Assembly (NCBI GenBank): GCA_946800325.1
Contig: OX326958.1
Span: 63,902,366 to 63,966,365 of the forward strand
Reading direction: 5' to 3'
DNA from: Luzula sylvatica
Taxonomy: Eukaryota; Streptophyta; Magnoliopsida; Poales; Juncaceae
DNA length: 64,000 nucleotides
Shown: positions 61,150 to 64,000 of the stretch, piece after piece
Position numbering within the stretch: the stretch's first letter is position 1
Layout: every line of letters begins with the position of its first letter
The notes under the pieces: generated by a model
Told to the model about the DNA's origin: nothing
The model's database searches: none
What the model saw: the letters and a program-made list of their open reading frames with translations, nothing else
Program-made: the position numbers and the translations under genes

Positions 61150-61665
61150 AAACAAGGATTGTATATTATATTTTGATAAACAAACAATAATTGGTACTCA
61201 ATTACAAACTCAAATAGAAATCCAATGATTATCTAACTTAATTAGTGATTCATGTAATTAATAATGATTTATACGGTACTAAATAAAAAAAAAAATTGTT
61301 TCGTTGATCCGGAAAAAAGATAACGATTTTCTATTATATTTTGATAAACAAACAAAAATTACCACTCAATTACAAAACGCTAATAAAAATCCAATGAATT
61401 ATCTAATTAACTCATTTAATTATTATTGATTGATATGAATCCAAATCAAATCAAAGATTGTTTCGTTCATCCCTTGCCCGAAAGAAAAGAATAGAAGATA
61501 ATGATTATGTATTATATTTTGAGAAACAAAAAATAATTACCACCCAATTACAAACGCAAATATAAATCCAGTGAATTATCTAACTTAAGTAGTGATTCAT
61601 GTAATAAATATTGATTTATACGGTACTAAATGAAAAGAAATTATTGTTTTGTTGATCCGGAAATT
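61150..61665. repeat. Tandem repeat, about 170-180-bp unit, three copies
   Basis: The anchor tattatattttga(t/g)aaaca recurs at about 61165, 61332 and 61510. Each unit continues with a cactcaattacaaa block, an atccaatgaattatctaa block and a ttgtttcgttgatccgg-like block. Non-coding. Confidence 0.8.
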
Positions 61666-61744
61666 TTTTTTATTTTATATTACATTTTAAGACATTATTT
61701 TACCTATTCACCTCCTCTAGATTATTAGAAACATCAAACTCTAC

Positions 61745-61997
61745 ATCCCATTTTATCCAGCCACAAAGCTCTCGTTTTCTTTCGTCAATGTGTGCGGAAG
61801 CGCATGTCCGAATTCATGAAACACTGTCTCCACCTAAAATCAAAAAATACCATAAATATCCCCACCTGCAAAAGATCATTAAATTGGGTTTGTCGTTAGT
61901 TGGCGGCATCTGGTTGCAAACCATGTAAATACCTCATTCATCTATGCACTGCCTCGCTTCTCTGCGGGTCGAGAATACAGCTCGGAGTAGAAATACT
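61745..61997 (-). pseudogene. M3-family oligopeptidase (oligopeptidase A/TOP type) fragment
   Basis: Minus-strand pieces in protein order are YFYSELYSRPAEKRGSA (61996-61946), MVCNQMPPTNDKPNLMIFC (61923-61867) and, after a small intron with TTTTAG acceptor, VETVFHEFGHALPHTLTKEN (from 61833). The zinc-binding HEFGH box is at 61804-61818. The tryptophan-type codon after RGSA is a stop, sequence between MNEV and MVCNQ is deleted, and the frame breaks after VAG. In plants these enzymes degrade peptides in organelles or cytosol. This is a dead fragment; its source gene is not in the window. Confidence 0.85.
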
Positions 61998-62242
61998 TAT
62001 TAGATTCTCATATGCATCTTTCACACAGTAGAATCTCACATTTGCATTCCATACTTAGTAAAATGATCGCATTTTGTATGAATATAAACTTAATCAAGCT
62101 TCAAGCTTCAGTCAAATTGAACATATTAAACTGCAAAAAAGTTCAAAACAACAAACCAATCAATCTAAAAACACTTCATCTAACAATAATTTAGAACAAG
62201 AAAATTTGAATATGAATAACTTAATGCAATCTATTCTTACCT

Positions 62243-62549
62243 TTATTCAACAGGGTCAGAAGAGGAGGAAGAAAAAGAAGACACCATTAAGCAAACGACA
62301 ATAACAACAGAAAAAGAAGAGGAAGAAGAGCATCAGCAGCCTCAAATCAATCAAATCCATGAAGAAGAAGAGGATACCAAGCTTTGGTGGTTCAGATTTG
62401 AAAACCCTAGAGAAGAAGCAGCTCTAGAAGGCGAAGATGTTGCAAATCAGGAACTCTTCTCAGGAATATATCAAAATCTACGGGAATTCGTTTATCCAGA
62501 AAGATGGATGCATCTCCTTCAGAAAGAAGAGGTTTATCGCGGCCATTAG
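62243..62549 (+). other. Glu-rich open frame, unrecognised
   Basis: An open stretch of about 100 codons: EEEEEKEDTIKQTTITTEKE, then HQQPQINQIHEEEEDTKLWW, then FRFENPREEAALEGEDVANQ, ending KEEVYRGH and a stop. Codon-like composition contrasts with the AT-rich flanks, but I recognise no domain and no clear start or splice site. It could be a fragment of a host gene or a chance purine-rich frame. The opposite strand is also open for 60 codons (62407-62589). Confidence 0.3.
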
Positions 62550-62655
62550 ATTGGGAGAAAGACAGAAAGAAGAGGTTTATCGCGGCCATTAGATTGGGAG
62601 AAAGACAGAAAGAAGAGGTTTATCGCGGCCATTAGATTGGGAGAAAGACGCGAAA
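62526..62655 (+). repeat. 43-bp tandem repeat, three copies
   Basis: Units start ggtttatcgcggccattaga at 62531, 62574 and 62617 and are identical over the compared length. The period is not a multiple of three, so any frame crossing it is rotated. Confidence 0.93.
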
Positions 62656-64000
62656 TTGAAGAGTAAAGAGGATAACGATTCGCAAATGAAGGAAAGAGGG
62701 AAGAGACGGAAACTCTCTTATTTATATGCTAAGGTTTGGAAAACAATTCTATATTATGTTAGAATTCCAAGTCTTGGATTTGTGTCATTGAGAATTGAAG
62801 TCTAGAGATTTAATTTGTTCATATAGGTTTTAGCAAATACCCTCATTTTGTATGAACAATATTATAAACTAGCTTTTTTTCCCACACAATTGTTCGGGAC
62901 TCTTCAAGTTTTTAATGATTTAATTTTTACTTATGCGTAATTGGATTCTATTTTTTTTGTCTGATTATTCACACTTCTGCGTTTTGATGTATTTTTAATT
63001 GCTTAACTTTTTTGGATATCGTAATAAATAATCCCTATCTTTTTGTAAACTCCAAAAAAAAAATCTCTAGCAAACTTTTTTTCCAAATACCCTCCAATGG
63101 ATGATATTAAAAAAAATTGACCAAAATATCCTTCAATTTTCGTATTTTATGATTAATTTTTTTTTTCTTATTAATTTTAAGAAAAATCATAAACATTTCT
63201 TAACATGTACTGATTTTAAAAAATGAAATTATTACATATTGTGTTTACATAATTTTAATATTTCATTTATTATTCATGAAAAACTAACATCAAGTAATAA
63301 TAAATAAACAATAATAAATAGGCACGTTGAAAATATATTTATAGAAGAATATATATTAAAATATCAATTTTTTGTTTCGATCTTCTTTTATTTTTTAATA
63401 GTTTCAGGATTTTTAATTTTTTATATATTTGCAAGGTGTTCTTTTAATATTGTTGTTCATTTTATTACTATTTTAAGTAAGGTTTTTAGAAAATAAAAAT
63501 AAAAGTCAAATATATGTAATTTATGAAATATTAAAATTATATTAGTATAACATGTAAAAAATACTATTTTTTAATTATTATATTCTCAAAAAAATTAAGA
63601 TTTTTTTAGAATTAAAAATAAAATAATATTTTTTTTGAATCATTACATAAGTAAATTTTAGGGTTTTTTACGATATCCAAATATTTAAGATGTTTTTTGA
63701 AAAAAATCGTATTTAATTGAGACAAAAAATGAATAAACTTGGTCCACGATACACCAAAGTTTATGTAGTTTATAAATTACTTGGTTTATAGACCATGTTC
63801 AAATGAAAAAACAAATATTTAGGATCTTTTGATCAAGAACAAATGGCTCATATTAGAGTGATGATGTGACATTCTATAAATGCAAGGATTTCGTTAAAAT
63901 TATATATATTAATTAATATAATATTGAAGTAGGACATAATAGCCTACTCAATTTTTCTCTACCTTCACAAATCATGTAAGAATAAGGGGTATTTTTCTAA
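62656..64000. other. AT-rich sequence, nothing recognised
   Basis: Long A and T runs with no coding signal, no transposon ends and no RNA gene that I can identify. Confidence 0.55.

Overview
The window is nuclear DNA of a flowering plant, probably a eudicot. Genes have many short GT-AG introns, spacers are very AT-rich, LTR retrotransposons use the TGGTATCAGAGC (initiator-Met tRNA) primer site, and the gene families are plant ones: wall-associated kinase, SCPL and CNX5/SIR1. I cannot name the species. There is no prokaryotic or organellar gene organisation.

Only three host genes look intact, all on the minus strand. The first is an 11-exon MOCS3/CNX5-type adenylyltransferase-sulfurtransferase (20114-22947, 464 aa). 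The other two are serine carboxypeptidase-like (SCPL) paralogues with identical 14-exon structures (23754-27464 and 52825-56089, 470 aa each). The SCPL genes are a tandem duplication now separated by about 25 kb of inserted DNA. Broken host genes are a wall-associated receptor kinase (WAK) split between 1081-1602 and 18781-19301, a PI-PLC gene fragment (30140-32070) inside a probable Helitron, and an M3 oligopeptidase fragment (61745-61997).

Layout. 1-1602: AT-rich DNA, a (TA)n tract and the WAK 5' fragment. 1606-6171: copia element F, with an intact 1339-codon gag-pol but damaged LTRs. 6172-18780: copia element E (minus), split in its reverse transcriptase by element A (6935-15281). 18781-19301: WAK 3' fragment. 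20-27.5 kb: CNX5 and SCPL-1. About 28.5-32.5 kb: Helitron carrying the PI-PLC fragment and a solo LTR (B). 33185-48725: an L1-type LINE with a 15-bp target duplication, itself hit by a solo LTR (C) and a complete element (D). 49-52.5 kb: AT-rich tandem repeats. 52.8-56.1 kb: SCPL-2. 57.1-61.1 kb: nested hAT-like elements and GTATCC-rich repeats. 61.1-64 kb: tandem repeats, the M3 fragment and AT-rich DNA.

The main result is that A, B, C and D are four insertions of one copia-like LTR family, each with a perfect 5-bp target-site duplication (gtttc, caatt, gttaa, gctct). The two full-length members carry the same badly decayed pol. Element A nevertheless has 990-bp LTRs that differ at only about 4 positions, so it moved recently and was presumably mobilised in trans. 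The PI-PLC-carrying Helitron is the second main result. All boundaries and exon models were read by eye; no alignment or database search was run.
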